DNA from: Clostridiales bacterium
GTDB lineage: Bacteria > Bacillota > Clostridia > Christensenellales > Aristaeellaceae
NCBI GenBank assembly: GCA_004557905.1
Contig: SFFH01000044.1
Location: 1-47,556, forward strand
Reading direction: 5' to 3'
DNA length: 47,556 bases
A model generated the notes under the pieces. The model was given only the letters and a program-made list of their open reading frames with translations, was not told the DNA's origin and ran no database searches. Position 1 is the stretch's first letter. Every line of letters begins with the position of its first letter. Below, piece by piece: positions 32,829 through 42,246 of this stretch. The translations under genes and the position numbers were made by a program.

Positions 32829-33477
32829 TCACTGCCACGGGACATAGAACCGTTCAAGGCTCGCGATTTCTCCCTCCGCGTTGAACGCTGCCCACACATT
32901 ATCGCATCCGAATCCCGGATACCCGCGCTCCTCTTCCTCTTCTTTGATGCGCAGGAATTCCTCCATGCTGTGCCTTGTGGGGCTTTCCAGCATCATCCTG
33001 CGCGACGGCAAAGGGCGCGCTGCCCACCTGCCGCCAGATGAAATCGCTGTACTGCCCCGCCTCGTAGTCGCCGTCCTCACCCTTCTTCAGCCAGACGGAG
33101 GCCTCGTCTACGCCGCTGCCGTCATCCAGGAGGAGCAGGTACGTCATCGGCTCGATTTGCCGGACCACAAGCAGCTCGCCGCCAAGGTTCAGCGCATCGC
33201 CGGGCTGCAGGCCTTCCACCGCCTCCGCCGCAAAGCGAAGCTTTTCAAGGACGGTCAGTTCCAGCGTGTGATCCTCCTGATGGTATGCCCCGACACGGAC
33301 CATGACCGTTTTGCCGGCAAGCGCGTCCATGCTCAACGCGATCGGCTCCGGCTGGATGATCGTCTCCCCCGTGAGGTTCTGCGCCTGAGACGCTGCTGCC
33401 AAAGCCTCTGCGGCGGCGCACAGGCAGAGCATCGCCGCCATCAGCACAAGCATCGCCATTTTCCTGATTCGTTTCAT
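32829..33477 (-). pseudogene. Secreted protein, frameshifted
   Basis: ATG 33477 follows GGGAGG by nine bases. A signal peptide (MAMLVLMAAMLCLCAAAEA region) leads to a beta-rich domain with VMVRVGAYHQEDHTLELTVL and YLLLLDDGSGVDEASVWL, which looks like an OB-fold. Near 33000 the frame shifts: VGSAPFAVAQDD continues sensibly only as MLESPTRHSMEEFLRIKEEE in the next frame, ending at 32829 with SLERFYVPWQ. A one-base indel, real or from assembly, explains it. Function unknown. Confidence 0.65.
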
Positions 33478-33568
33478 CGTTTTCATCCTCCCATCTGTCA
33501 TACAGGACGATGCCGGGCCATGAATTGTTCCCATGCTCCGGCAAATCTTCATCGCCGCAGCCGTCCGC

Positions 33569-33757
33569 TTACAGCAGCCCATACACCCGGTACAGCTCCA
33601 GCATCGCCTGAAGCTGCAGCTTCTCGCCCATCAGCTGCCGGAACGTGACCGACTTTTCCTTTCCCTGCGCGCGGAGCGCCTGCATTCTTTCCTCCGTCGC
33701 CGCCAGGCGCGCCTGCAAATCCGCCAGCATGCGCTCAAACGCCTCAAGCCTGTCCAT
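33569..33757 (-). CDS. Small coiled-coil protein
   Basis: 62 residues, almost all helix with heptad spacing (MLADLQARLAATEERMQAL). Its start overlaps the end of uvrC by 14 bases, a common arrangement for co-translated genes. No family recognised. The overlap and clean heptads support a real gene. Confidence 0.65.
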   Translation of the reverse strand: MDRLEAFERMLADLQARLAATEERMQALRAQGKEKSVTFRQLMGEKLQLQAMLELYRVYGLL

Positions 33758-35648
33758 CCTCGTCCTCCCTGTGATAGTGCCCGTAGATCACCTTCGCCTG
33801 TGCGGGGCCGATGCCCTCCACCTCGCACAGCTCCTCCATGCTCGCCTCCGCAATCCTTTTGATCGACTTGAAGTGCGTCAGCAGCGCGCGCCGGCGCGTC
33901 TTTCCGATGCCGGGGATGTCCTCCAGGGACGAGTGAATGCTCGCCTTCTGCCGCAGGCCCCGGTGATGCGTGATGCCGAAGCGGTGCGCCTCGTCGCGGA
34001 TGCGCTGGATGAGGTGCAGCGCCGGGCTCTTGCGGTCAAGCAGGATGCTCTCCTCCTGATTCGGCAGGAAGATCTCCTCCAGCCGCTTGGCCAGGCCGAA
34101 CATTGGGATGTTGTAGCCGACCTTGTGCATCGCCTCGCGCGCAAAGCGCAGCTGCTGCGGGCCGCCGTCGATGAGGATCAGGTCCGGCAGGTCGGCAAAG
34201 CCGGACAGCGGCGGCGCGCCCTCGGGCAGCGTGCCGTCCGGATTGAGCCTGCCCTGGCGGATGAGCGCCTCGCGCTCCTGCGTCGCGCGCAGAAGACGCC
34301 GCGTGAGCACCTCGTTCATGGAGGCGAAGTCGTTCGCACCCTCGACGGTTTTGATGTTAAAGATGCGGTATTCCTTTCTCGCCGCCGTGCCGTCGATGGC
34401 CACCACCATGCTCGCCACGGACTGCTCGCCCTGCGTGTTGGAGATGTCGTAGCCCTCGATGCGCCTCGGCACGGTCTCCATGCCCACGGCCTGCGCCAGC
34501 GCCGCGCAGGCGCCGGTGGTGCGCTCCTTCTGGCGCTCCAGATGCGCGTTGCGCTTTTCCAGCGCGTCGCCGGCGTTCTTGCGCGCCAGCTCGATCAGCT
34601 TGTGCTTGGTGCCGCGCTGCGGCTCATGCAGCGTGACCCTCGCGCCCTTGCGCTGCGTGAGCACATCCGCGATGTCCTCAGCCTGCTCGGGCAGCTCCAT
34701 GCACAGCAGCTCGCTGGCGGGCTGCCGTCCGTCGTCGTAAAACTGCAGGATGAACTGCGAGAGAATCTGCGCGCAGCTCTGGTCGCCCGCGCCCTCCAGC
34801 GCGTAGCTTTCCGCGCCGATCATGCGCCCGCCGCGCACAAAGAGCACCTCCACCATCGCGTCAATGTCGTCCGTGCAGCAGGCGAGGATGTCCTGATCGC
34901 CGCCGCGCACATTGATCGCCTTCTGCCGCTCCATCAGGCTCTGCGCGTCGCGCATCCGGTCGCGGATCTGCGCCGCCTGCTCAAAGCGCATCGCTTTCGC
35001 CGCCTCCGTCATCTGCGCCTCCAGGCGCTGCATGACCGCGTCGGACTTCCCGCTCAAAAAGTCGATGACCTCCTGCACCACCTCGCCGTACGCCTGCGGC
35101 GTGGTCAGGCCCGCGCACGGGGCCAGGCACTCGCCCAGCTGATGGTGCAGACAGGGCCGCCTGCTCATGCCGGGCCGGATCGCCATGGAGCAGGTGCGCA
35201 GCGGGAACAGCCCGCGCAGCACGTCCATCACCTCGCGCACGCTCGTCGCGCCCATGTACGGGCCGAAGTAGCGCGCCCTGTCCTTCTCCACCCGGCGCAC
35301 CAGCTCCACGCGCGGATAGTCCTGCGTCACGTCGATGCGCAGGTACGGGTAGTGCTTGTCGTCCTTGAGCAGGATGTTGTACTGCGGCCTGTGCAGCTTG
35401 ATGAGGTTGCATTCCAGGATCAGCGCCTCAAGGTTCGTGTCGCACAGCACGATGTCAAAGTCGTCAATCCGCGCCACCATCGCGCGGACCTTGACCGTGT
35501 GATCGCGGTTTTTGTGGAAATACTGGCTGACGCGGTTTTTGAGATTCACCGCCTTGCCGACATAGATGATCCTGCCCTCGCTCTTCATCAGGTAGCAGCC
35601 CGGGCAGGTGGGCAGCCGCTCGATCTTCAGTTTCAGCAGGTCGTTCAT
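33744..35648 (-). CDS. uvrC: Excinuclease ABC subunit C
   Basis: 634 residues. ATG 35648 has AGGAGGAAAG before it. The N-terminal GIY-YIG nuclease (about 10-95) reads PGCYLMKSEGRIIYVGKA, with Cys in place of the usual Ile or Val. A UVR region (about 200-240), the RNase H-like C-terminal nuclease (GYDISNTQGEQSVASM, ILIDGGPQQL, RDEAHRFGI) and a double helix-hairpin-helix (DIPGIGKTRRR, VEGIGPAQAKVI) follow. With UvrAB it cuts on both sides of bulky DNA lesions. First gene of an operon that once ended with comM. Confidence 0.97.
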   Translation of the reverse strand: MNDLLKLKIERLPTCPGCYLMKSEGRIIYVGKAVNLKNRVSQYFHKNRDHTVKVRAMVARIDDFDIVLCDTNLEALILECNLIKLHRPQYNILLKDDKHYPYLRIDVTQDYPRVELVRRVEKDRARYFGPYMGATSVREVMDVLRGLFPLRTCSMAIRPGMSRRPCLHHQLGECLAPCAGLTTPQAYGEVVQEVIDFLSGKSDAVMQRLEAQMTEAAKAMRFEQAAQIRDRMRDAQSLMERQKAINVRGGDQDILACCTDDIDAMVEVLFVRGGRMIGAESYALEGAGDQSCAQILSQFILQFYDDGRQPASELLCMELPEQAEDIADVLTQRKGARVTLHEPQRGTKHKLIELARKNAGDALEKRNAHLERQKERTTGACAALAQAVGMETVPRRIEGYDISNTQGEQSVASMVVAIDGTAARKEYRIFNIKTVEGANDFASMNEVLTRRLLRATQEREALIRQGRLNPDGTLPEGAPPLSGFADLPDLILIDGGPQQLRFAREAMHKVGYNIPMFGLAKRLEEIFLPNQEESILLDRKSPALHLIQRIRDEAHRFGITHHRGLRQKASIHSSLEDIPGIGKTRRRALLTHFKSIKRIAEASMEELCEVEGIGPAQAKVIYGHYHREDEDGQA

Positions 35649-35691
35649 CTTTCCTCCTATGGACGCGGATAGCCCCATATCTCCCAAATCA

Positions 35692-35874
35692 GGAACGTTG
35701 GGGCCGCAGGCCCCAAACCCTGCTTGGGGGTTTCAGTCCGGGGAACTCGCATAGTCGCGCCTAAGGCGCTCCTTGCGATTCCCGACGCTCCGCCTGCCGG
35801 CATCGCCCACTGGGCGCGGCAGACTCCGGTCCCCCAAATTCCTTCTTCGCTTCGCGCTGTTCAAAGCATCTTGG
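35692..35874. repeat. Dispersed intergenic repeat, copy B
   Basis: Starts GGAACGTTGGGGCCGCAGG and ends near GCATCTTGG, matching copy A at 3012-3099. It has about 90 extra central bases that include a CGCGCC/GGCGC hairpin. Confidence 0.7.
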
Positions 35875-35877
35875 AGA

Positions 35878-35912
35878 TAAAAACAGCGGAGCGGAACTCC
35901 TTCCGCCCCGCC
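35878..35912 (-). terminator. Intrinsic terminator of the DUF1292 gene
   Basis: Arms GCGGAGCGGAA / TTCCGCCCCGC and GTTTTTAT on the minus strand. Confidence 0.8.
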
Positions 35913-35932
35913 AGACCGTCCTTTGTCAGCGC

Positions 35933-36250
35933 TTATTCCTCATCCTCATCGTCCTCGTCGTCCTCCTCGCTGAAGCGGGTGCGCACGACGGAGATGAGCT
36001 TCTCCATCAGTTCCTCATCCGGCGGAACGAATTCCTCCATTTCCTCGCCGTTCTCGTCGGTGAAGCTGTTGATCTTCATGATATAGACCGCGTCATCCTC
36101 GGCCGTTTCGCCGTCTTCCTTCGCGTCGCACAGCGCGGCAAACTCCTCGCCGTTGTAGAAGAAATAGTCCATCACCTCAAGCAGCAGCGTGTTGCCCTCG
36201 TCGTCGACGAACTCCACGACGTCGCGCTCCTCCATCTGTTCCGGGGTCAT
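35933..36250 (-). CDS. DUF1292 protein (YrzB-like)
   Basis: 105 residues; GGAGG lies nine bases before ATG 36250. EERDVVEFVDDEGNTLLLEV and YFFYNGEEFAALCDAK are the family signature. It is very acidic, with a run of Glu and Asp at the C-terminus. The family is widespread in Firmicutes and of unknown function. It is a single gene with its own terminator. Confidence 0.9.
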   Translation of the reverse strand: MTPEQMEERDVVEFVDDEGNTLLLEVMDYFFYNGEEFAALCDAKEDGETAEDDAVYIMKINSFTDENGEEMEEFVPPDEELMEKLISVVRTRFSEEDDEDDEDEE

Positions 36251-36339
36251 ACGATTGCCTCCTGTCCGCACGATGTTTCATGCCGTTTCATTATACCCGC
36301 TTGCGGAGGAAAAAGCAAGCGTGCGCATCGAATTGCGCG

Positions 36340-37098
36340 TCAGCCCAGCGCGATGTCCAGCGCCATCATCACCAGATACCCGACAGCCGCCGCCAGCGCG
36401 CCGTCACGCCGCGCCGCCGCATGCGGCAGCATCTCCGCGAACACCACCCACATCATCGCGCCCGCGGCAAACGTCATCAGCCACGGCATGGAGGGCGCGG
36501 CCAGCCCGGCCGCCAGCGCCGCCGCCGCGCCGAAGAGCGGCTCCACCGCGCCGGAGAGCACGCCATAGGCAAAGCTTCTGCCCCGGCTCATGCCGCTCTG
36601 GCGCAGCGGCAGGCTGATGGCCGCGCCCTCCGGGAAGTTCTGGATGCCGATGCCCAGCGCCAGGGCGCATGCGCCCGCCAGACCGGCCAGGCCGTCCTGC
36701 GCGGCGACGGCAAACGCCAGGCCGACCGCCATGCCCTCGGGGATGTTGTGCAGCGTCACTGCGGAAAACAGCAGCGTCAGCCGCCTGCCCTGCTCATCCT
36801 GAAGATACGTCGGGTGCGCCCGGGCCAGATACGCGTCCAGCGCCGCCATCAGCCCCGCGCCCGCGGCAAAGCCGACCGCCGCCACCAGCCACGCCGTGCC
36901 GCCCGCGGCCTGCTCCATGGCAGGCAGAATCAGGCTGAACACCGAGGCCGCGCTCATCACGCCGGCGGCAAAGCCCAGGCACAGGCGGTTCATCCGCCCG
37001 CCGATGCACGAGGAAAAAAAGAAAACCAGCGCCGCGCCCAGCACGGTCATGGCAAAGGTGAAGCCCGTGCCACACACAGCCCAATATAAAGCCCTCAT
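36340..37098 (-). CDS. ZIP-family metal transporter (ZupT-like)
   Basis: 252 residues. ATG 37098 has GAGGTGG four bases upstream. About eight helices are visible. The metal-binding motifs are VTLHNIPEGMAVG in helix 4 and IGIQNFPEGAAIS in helix 5, as in ZupT (the first residue of the second motif, often His, is Gln here). It would import zinc, iron or manganese. It is divergent from a DtxR/MntR-type repressor, which strongly suggests metal-dependent control. Confidence 0.92.
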   Translation of the reverse strand: MRALYWAVCGTGFTFAMTVLGAALVFFFSSCIGGRMNRLCLGFAAGVMSAASVFSLILPAMEQAAGGTAWLVAAVGFAAGAGLMAALDAYLARAHPTYLQDEQGRRLTLLFSAVTLHNIPEGMAVGLAFAVAAQDGLAGLAGACALALGIGIQNFPEGAAISLPLRQSGMSRGRSFAYGVLSGAVEPLFGAAAALAAGLAAPSMPWLMTFAAGAMMWVVFAEMLPHAAARRDGALAAAVGYLVMMALDIALG

Positions 37099-37216
37099 CG
37101 TACCACCTCGCATTACTCTATGCGGGGCGGAACAATGAGGTTCAGCAGCCGATTCGCCGTCTCGCGGCTCCCGGATACGTCAAATGGAAAAAGCCGCCAA
37201 ATTTTCCCTGCGGCGG

Positions 37217-37248
37217 TTGTTTGGCGGTGAAGATTATGGTAAACTAAC
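37217..37248 (+). promoter_or_regulatory. Promoter of the DtxR-type gene, with possible operator
   Basis: -35 TTGTTT and -10 TAAACT, spacer 17. TTATGGTAAACTAA (37235-37248) over the -10 is partly symmetric (TTA/TAA ends) and may be the metal-repressor site; the symmetry is weak. Confidence 0.4.
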
Positions 37249-37310
37249 AGATAATACGAATTCGCAGTGAAGTCCGCGCGCCTGCGCGGCGGCAGACAGG
37301 AGGCAATCCC

Positions 37311-37688
37311 ATGGCCGTATCCGAAGCTATTGAAAACTATCTGGAAACCATCTACATTCTCTCGCAGCAGCAAAACGAGGTGCATGCGATCGACATCTGC
37401 TCGTATCTGTCTTATTCCCGCCCGACGGTCTCTATCGTTCTGCGCCAGATGCGCGAGCACGGCCTGGTCACCGTCAATGAGGACAACCACATCTTTCTGA
37501 CCGAGGAGGGGCATCGGATTGCCAGCCGCATCTTTGAGCGCCACGAGGTGCTCACTCAGATGCTGACGCAGCTGGGCGTGAGCCACGAAACCGCGGTGCG
37601 TGACGCCTGCAAGATCGAGCACGACCTGAGCGACGAGACGTTTGAGGCGATCAAGCGGCATATGGCGCAGCACGGCGCGCAGCCGTAA
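37311..37688 (+). CDS. DtxR/MntR-family metal-dependent regulator
   Basis: 125 residues; AGGAGGCAATCCC precedes the ATG. SEAIENYLETIYIL and the winged helix (IDICSYLSYSRPTVSIVLRQ, HGLVTVNEDNHIFLTEEG) are typical, followed by the dimer and metal domain (FERHEVLTQML, DACKIEHDLSDETFEAI), where Glu and His residues bind metal. It has no SH3 domain, as in MntR. It probably represses the divergent ZIP transporter when metal is plentiful. Confidence 0.92.
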   Translation: MAVSEAIENYLETIYILSQQQNEVHAIDICSYLSYSRPTVSIVLRQMREHGLVTVNEDNHIFLTEEGHRIASRIFERHEVLTQMLTQLGVSHETAVRDACKIEHDLSDETFEAIKRHMAQHGAQP

Positions 37689-37720
37689 GCCTCATCGGGC
37701 ATCAACGAGAAATTGAGAAA

Positions 37721-37750
37721 CGGACGCGATCAAACCGCGTCCGCTTTTTT
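37721..37750. terminator. Terminator between convergent genes
   Basis: CGGACGCG / CGCGTCCG stem with CTTTTTT on the plus side and TTTCTC on the minus side. Confidence 0.85.
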
Positions 37751-37764
37751 ATGGAAAGTCTCTT

Positions 37765-39270
37765 TCACCGGTCATAGACCTGCACCGCATCCTCCGAATT
37801 CTGACCCTGCGTGTGCAGCAGGATCTCGCCGCCTTGCGTGACCTCGATGGCATGCACCGCGGCCGCGCCCTCCAGCGTCTCCATCCGCCGCAGCACGCCG
37901 TCGCCGCCGAGCAGCGCCGTCACGCCCTGCCTCTCCGCGTCCCCGCCCGTTCCGTAGAGATATTGTCCGCCCAGCAGGATCGATCCGTCACCAAGCTTGG
38001 CCGCGCAGAGCCACTGCAGCGCGTCCGCCGCCGTGTGAATCGGCGTGCGCACGCTGAAAAGCTCCCGGCCGTCCGCCGCCACATGGCGCACCCGCACGCC
38101 CAGCGCATCCTCCGCGCTGCACAGCAGATAACCGTCGCCCGCGGCAATCGTGCCCGGCGGCGTCTCGTCCTCCTCCCGCGTCTCCGGCTGCTCGAGCGCC
38201 GGCTGGGCGACGCGGGTGAACACCGCCTGCCGCCGTCCGCGCGCCTGCAGGTGCGACAGCACCGCCACGCCGCCCGGGGAGGAGGCCAGATCGAGCGCGC
38301 CCTCCGGCGCGGCGGCCCACGCCACGCCCGCGCCGTCCTCGTCCGCAAACAGAATGCGCCCGTCCTCCAGCGCCGCATAGCCGGTCTCCGTCGCCGTCAG
38401 ACGGGTCAGCGGCGCGCCGGTCTCGAGCAGAAACAGCCGCTCGCCCTCCCGGCTCACGCGCAGCAGAAAGCCGCCGCCGTCCGCCGTTTCGCCGCAGACC
38501 GTCACGCTCCCGTCGCCGCCCATCTGCGCGTCATGCACCGCCCGCACGCGCGCAGGCTCGCCGATATACCGTTCCTCTATCGTTCCGTTTCCGTTCACGC
38601 AAATCATGCGCAGCCGTCCGTCCTGCTCCGCGGCATACGCCATTTGGCCGTCCCGGCCCGCGCACACCGCGCCCGCTTCGCCCGCCGAGAATGCTTCGCC
38701 CGGCGTCACGCTGCCGTCCTGCGCAACATGCGCACAGCACATCGTCTCCCCGTCCGCATGGCCGATCAGCGCCGCAAGCTGTACGCCCTCAGGCCCGTCC
38801 ACCGGCAGCAGCTGCACGATTTGCGTCCCCTGCGGGCACAGCGCCGCCGCGCCGTCAATCGCCACGCGGGAGACGCTTCTGCCCCGCTCATCCAGCACGA
38901 TCCATTCGCCGCGCTGCGCCGCTTCATCCGCGAGCACCAGACTGCATCGTCCGTCCTCAAACGCCGCGGGCGCGGTCATGCGCGTCATGCCCGCGCGCGC
39001 CGTGCAGAAGCTGAAGCGCACGCCGTCGTCATCACCAATCCGCAGCGCCCAGCCCGTCTCGCCCCGGCGCGTGCGAACGGAGAGATCGTAGTCGTTTGAG
39101 GCCGTCGTGCCCACGGCAAAGAGGCCGTCCCCGCAGGCGACGACCTCATACAGCGCGTCCTCCCCGCTGCCGCCGAAGGCCGCCGGAACATCGGCCGCCT
39201 CCAGCGCGCAGGCCCGCGCGCCCAGCAGCAGCAGCGCCGCCATCAGCGCCGATGCCCGCCTCTTGTGCAC
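37765..39270 (-). CDS. Secreted protein of unknown function, probable beta-propeller
   Basis: 501 residues from a GTG start that follows the tex stop by one base. The signal peptide covers about residues 1-22 (ALMAALLLLGARACALEA). The rest is a chain of short beta units with phrases such as VVACGDGLFAVGTTASNDYD, LQWLCAAKLGDGSILLGGQY and VTVCGETADGGGFLLRVSRE. It is similar in style to the protein at 1-1103. It is the last gene of the GH42 operon. Function unknown; it may bind a partner or a glycan outside the cell. Confidence 0.75.
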   Translation of the reverse strand: MHKRRASALMAALLLLGARACALEAADVPAAFGGSGEDALYEVVACGDGLFAVGTTASNDYDLSVRTRRGETGWALRIGDDDGVRFSFCTARAGMTRMTAPAAFEDGRCSLVLADEAAQRGEWIVLDERGRSVSRVAIDGAAALCPQGTQIVQLLPVDGPEGVQLAALIGHADGETMCCAHVAQDGSVTPGEAFSAGEAGAVCAGRDGQMAYAAEQDGRLRMICVNGNGTIEERYIGEPARVRAVHDAQMGGDGSVTVCGETADGGGFLLRVSREGERLFLLETGAPLTRLTATETGYAALEDGRILFADEDGAGVAWAAAPEGALDLASSPGGVAVLSHLQARGRRQAVFTRVAQPALEQPETREEDETPPGTIAAGDGYLLCSAEDALGVRVRHVAADGRELFSVRTPIHTAADALQWLCAAKLGDGSILLGGQYLYGTGGDAERQGVTALLGGDGVLRRMETLEGAAAVHAIEVTQGGEILLHTQGQNSEDAVQVYDR

Positions 39271-39271
39271 A

Positions 39272-41419
39272 TCACATTCTTCCCTTCACCATCGTCAGCG
39301 CGATGCGCTTCTTCTTCTGATCCACGTCGATCACCCAGACCCTGACCACGTCGCCCACGGCGACCGCCTCGCTCGGGTGCCTGATGAACTTCTCCGACAT
39401 GCGAGAAATGTGCACCAGCCCGTCCTGATGCACGCCGATGTCCACAAACGCGCCGAAGTCGATCACGTTGCGCACCGTGCCGGTCAGCTCCATGCCGGGC
39501 ACAAGGTCCTCCATGGACAGCACGTCCGTGCGCAGTACCGGCGCCGGCAGGTCCTCGCGCGGGTCGCGGCCCGGCTTTTCCAGCTCCGAGGCGATGTCCA
39601 GCAGCGTCATTTCACCCACGCCCAGCTCACCCGCCAGCTTGCCCGCGCCGAGCTCCTGCACGCGCGCCGTGACGCCCGCGATGCCGCCCCGCCGGATGTC
39701 CCTCACGTCAAGGCCCAGGCGCTCCAGCAGCGCCTTCGCCGCCGGATAGCTCTCCGGGTGCACCGCCGTCGCGTCCAGCGGATTGCTGCCCCGCACGCGC
39801 AAAAAGCCCGCGCACTGCTCAAACGCCTTCGGTCCCAGCTTGGGCACCTTCTTGAGCTGTGCGCGCGAGGTGATGCCGTTTTCCTCGCGATAGGATACGA
39901 TGTTGGCCGCCAGCGCCTTGCCGATGCCCGCCACATGCGTGAGCAGCTGCACGGAGGCGGTCTCCACATCCACGCCGACGCTGGAGACGCAGCTCTCCAC
40001 CACGCCAGAAAGCGCCGATTCCAGCTCCGCCTGCTTGAGGTCGTGCTGGTACTGGCCCACGCCGATCGCCTTGGGATCGATCTTCACCAGCTCGGCGAGC
40101 GGGTCCTGCATGCGCCGGGCGATGGACGCCGCGCTGCGCAGGGACACGTCGTACTCCGGGAATTCCTCCGCCGCCAGCTTGCTGGCCGAATAGACGCTCG
40201 CGCCCGCCTCGCTGACGATCATGTACTTGACGCCCGGCAGCTCGGGCAGAAGCGAGGCGATGAACTGCTCGCTCTCGCGCGAGGCCGTGCCGTTGCCGAT
40301 GGCAATCGCCGTGACATGGTGCCTGCGCGCCATGGAAAGGATGAGCTGTTTGGCCGCGGCCTTCTGCCGCTCCTGACCGGGCAGGGTGAAATGGCCAACG
40401 CCGGTCTCCAGCACCTTGCCCGTCTCATCGACGACCGCCAGCTTGCAGCCCGTGCGGAAGCCCGGGTCCACGCCCAGCGTCACCTTGCCGCGGATGGGCG
40501 GCTGCATGAGCAGCTGCTTCACGTTCTGGCCAAAGACACGGATCGCGCCCTCGTTCGCGCGGTCGGTCAGCTCATTTCGGATCTCGCGCTCCAGCGACGG
40601 CCCGATCAGGCGGCTCCACGCGTCCTTCGCCGCCTCGCGCACGATCTCGCAGCAGGCGCTGGGCGGGTCGATCACCGCGCGGCAGATCGTCTGGTTCGCC
40701 AGCGCGTCGTCCACCTCGATGCTCACCTTCAGCCATTCCTCGCGTTCGCCGCGGTTGAGCGCCAGAATGCGGTGATCGGCCGCGCGCATCACCGGCTCGC
40801 GATAGTCCGCATACTGCGCGTAGACGTTTTCGCCCTCCTTGGCCTGCACGCTGCGCAGCACGCCGCTGCGCTTCACCAGCGCGCGCAGGCTCGCGCGGAT
40901 GGCCGCGTCGTCGCTGATCTCCTCGGCGATGATGTCCTGCGCCAGCTGGATCGCCGTCTGCGCGTCCGGCACGCCCTTTTCTTCATCGATGTACGCCGCC
41001 GCCAGCTTCATCGGATCGTCGCCCCGCCGCTGCGCCATGATCGCTTTGGCCAGCGGCTCCACGCCCTTCTCCCGTGCGATCATCGCGCGCGTGCGGCGCT
41101 TGGGCTTAAAGGGCCGGTAGATGTCCTCCAGGCCGGCCAGCGTCTGCGCCCCGGCCAGCTGCGCGCGCAGCTCGTCCGTCAGCCTGCCCTGCTCGTCGAT
41201 GGCGCCCTCGATCTGCTCGCGGCGCTTGTCAAGGCTTCTCAGATAATCAAGCCGCTCGCTCAGCTCGCGCAGCTTCTGGTCGTCCATCGCGCCGGTCTGC
41301 TCCTTGCGATAGCGCGCGATGAACGGCACGGTGTTGCCCTCGTCCAGCAGCGCCACGACGCGCTCCGTGATGGCCGTGCTGATTTCAAACTCCTGCGCCA
41401 GACGTGAAATGATGTCCAT
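39272..41419 (-). CDS. tex: Transcription accessory protein Tex
   Basis: 715 residues, normal length. The N-terminal helical part (NTVPFIARYRKEQTGAMDD) is followed by a YqgF/RNase H-like domain (LGVDPGFRTGCKLAVVDE), helix-hairpin-helix segments (ENGITSRAQLKKVPKLGPKA) and a C-terminal S1 RNA-binding domain (GTVRNVIDFGAFVDIGVHQD). Tex binds nucleic acid and influences transcription and stress survival. The ATG overlaps the stop of the upstream hydrolase gene by one base. Confidence 0.97.
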   Translation of the reverse strand: MDIISRLAQEFEISTAITERVVALLDEGNTVPFIARYRKEQTGAMDDQKLRELSERLDYLRSLDKRREQIEGAIDEQGRLTDELRAQLAGAQTLAGLEDIYRPFKPKRRTRAMIAREKGVEPLAKAIMAQRRGDDPMKLAAAYIDEEKGVPDAQTAIQLAQDIIAEEISDDAAIRASLRALVKRSGVLRSVQAKEGENVYAQYADYREPVMRAADHRILALNRGEREEWLKVSIEVDDALANQTICRAVIDPPSACCEIVREAAKDAWSRLIGPSLEREIRNELTDRANEGAIRVFGQNVKQLLMQPPIRGKVTLGVDPGFRTGCKLAVVDETGKVLETGVGHFTLPGQERQKAAAKQLILSMARRHHVTAIAIGNGTASRESEQFIASLLPELPGVKYMIVSEAGASVYSASKLAAEEFPEYDVSLRSAASIARRMQDPLAELVKIDPKAIGVGQYQHDLKQAELESALSGVVESCVSSVGVDVETASVQLLTHVAGIGKALAANIVSYREENGITSRAQLKKVPKLGPKAFEQCAGFLRVRGSNPLDATAVHPESYPAAKALLERLGLDVRDIRRGGIAGVTARVQELGAGKLAGELGVGEMTLLDIASELEKPGRDPREDLPAPVLRTDVLSMEDLVPGMELTGTVRNVIDFGAFVDIGVHQDGLVHISRMSEKFIRHPSEAVAVGDVVRVWVIDVDQKKKRIALTMVKGRM

Positions 41420-42222
41420 TACAGCTCGATGACCTCCAGATCGTTGGGGATGTACAGATCGCCCGCGTAATGCTCCCGCGCCTCGGCGGTGTAGAGCGCC
41501 TTGCGGTTCGCGTAGTTCCTGTCCTCCGTGTGCCAGAGCACCAGATGCGGGACATCCAGCTGCGTCGCCAGCTTCGCCGCGTCGGCCACGGTGGAGTGGT
41601 GCTTTTCATAGGGCTTGAAGACGTCCGCCTGCGCAAGCAGGCAGAACGCCTCGCACAGCAGCCAGTCGCTGCCCGTGACATAGCGCTCGCAGACCGGGTT
41701 GTACGGCTCGTCGCCCAGGCAGGTGAGCTTCTTCCCGCTTTGCAGCGTGGTGGTAAAGCCGAACTGCAGCAGCTTCGTGCTGCCGATGTCAAAGAACGTC
41801 ACGTCATAGCCGCAGAGTGTCGCCGTCATGCCGTCATGAATGTCGTGATAGAAGATGCGCGTGCCGATATGATTAAGCATCTTCTTTTGCAGCATCAGCT
41901 CGCCGATGACCTCAAGGCCCTTGCGCACGGTCTCGTGGCAGTAGATGTGCAGTTCGCCCTCGTACTTGCCCGCGTTCATCATCGTCATGATCTTGCGCAG
42001 CACCCAGACCACGCCATTCAGGTGATCGGGATGCGCGTGCGTGATGAACAGGTCGTGCACCGTCTCAAAGCCCAGCTTCGCGTCCTCCATCTGGCGCAGG
42101 ATGCCGTTGCCGCCGCCCGCGTCCACCAGCAGCGTGCCATGGTCGTTCGTGATGGCAAAGCAGGTATTGTAGCAGCGGGTCGCCAGGGCATAGCCTGTGC
42201 CCAGCACGGTCAGCTTTTCCAT
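41419..42222 (-). CDS. Metallo-beta-lactamase-fold hydrolase
   Basis: 267 residues; AGAGGAGG precedes the ATG. The zinc site FITHAHPDHLNG (HxHxDH) is complete. LTCLGDEPYNP and LVLWHTEDRN supply later ligands. Opening with LTVLGTGYALATRCYNTCFA, it resembles RNase Z-like hydrolases, but I see no full tRNase Z signature, so the substrate is open. It lies between the GH42 and tex genes, 24 bases after the first. Confidence 0.85.
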   Translation of the reverse strand: MEKLTVLGTGYALATRCYNTCFAITNDHGTLLVDAGGGNGILRQMEDAKLGFETVHDLFITHAHPDHLNGVVWVLRKIMTMMNAGKYEGELHIYCHETVRKGLEVIGELMLQKKMLNHIGTRIFYHDIHDGMTATLCGYDVTFFDIGSTKLLQFGFTTTLQSGKKLTCLGDEPYNPVCERYVTGSDWLLCEAFCLLAQADVFKPYEKHHSTVADAAKLATQLDVPHLVLWHTEDRNYANRKALYTAEAREHYAGDLYIPNDLEVIEL

Positions 42223-42246
42223 TGTGTTTTCCTCCTCTGATGCTTC

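Noticed and set aside
33645..35672. 675-codon frame antisense to uvrC
   Set aside because: Composition typical of a shadow; uvrC is unmistakable on the other strand.
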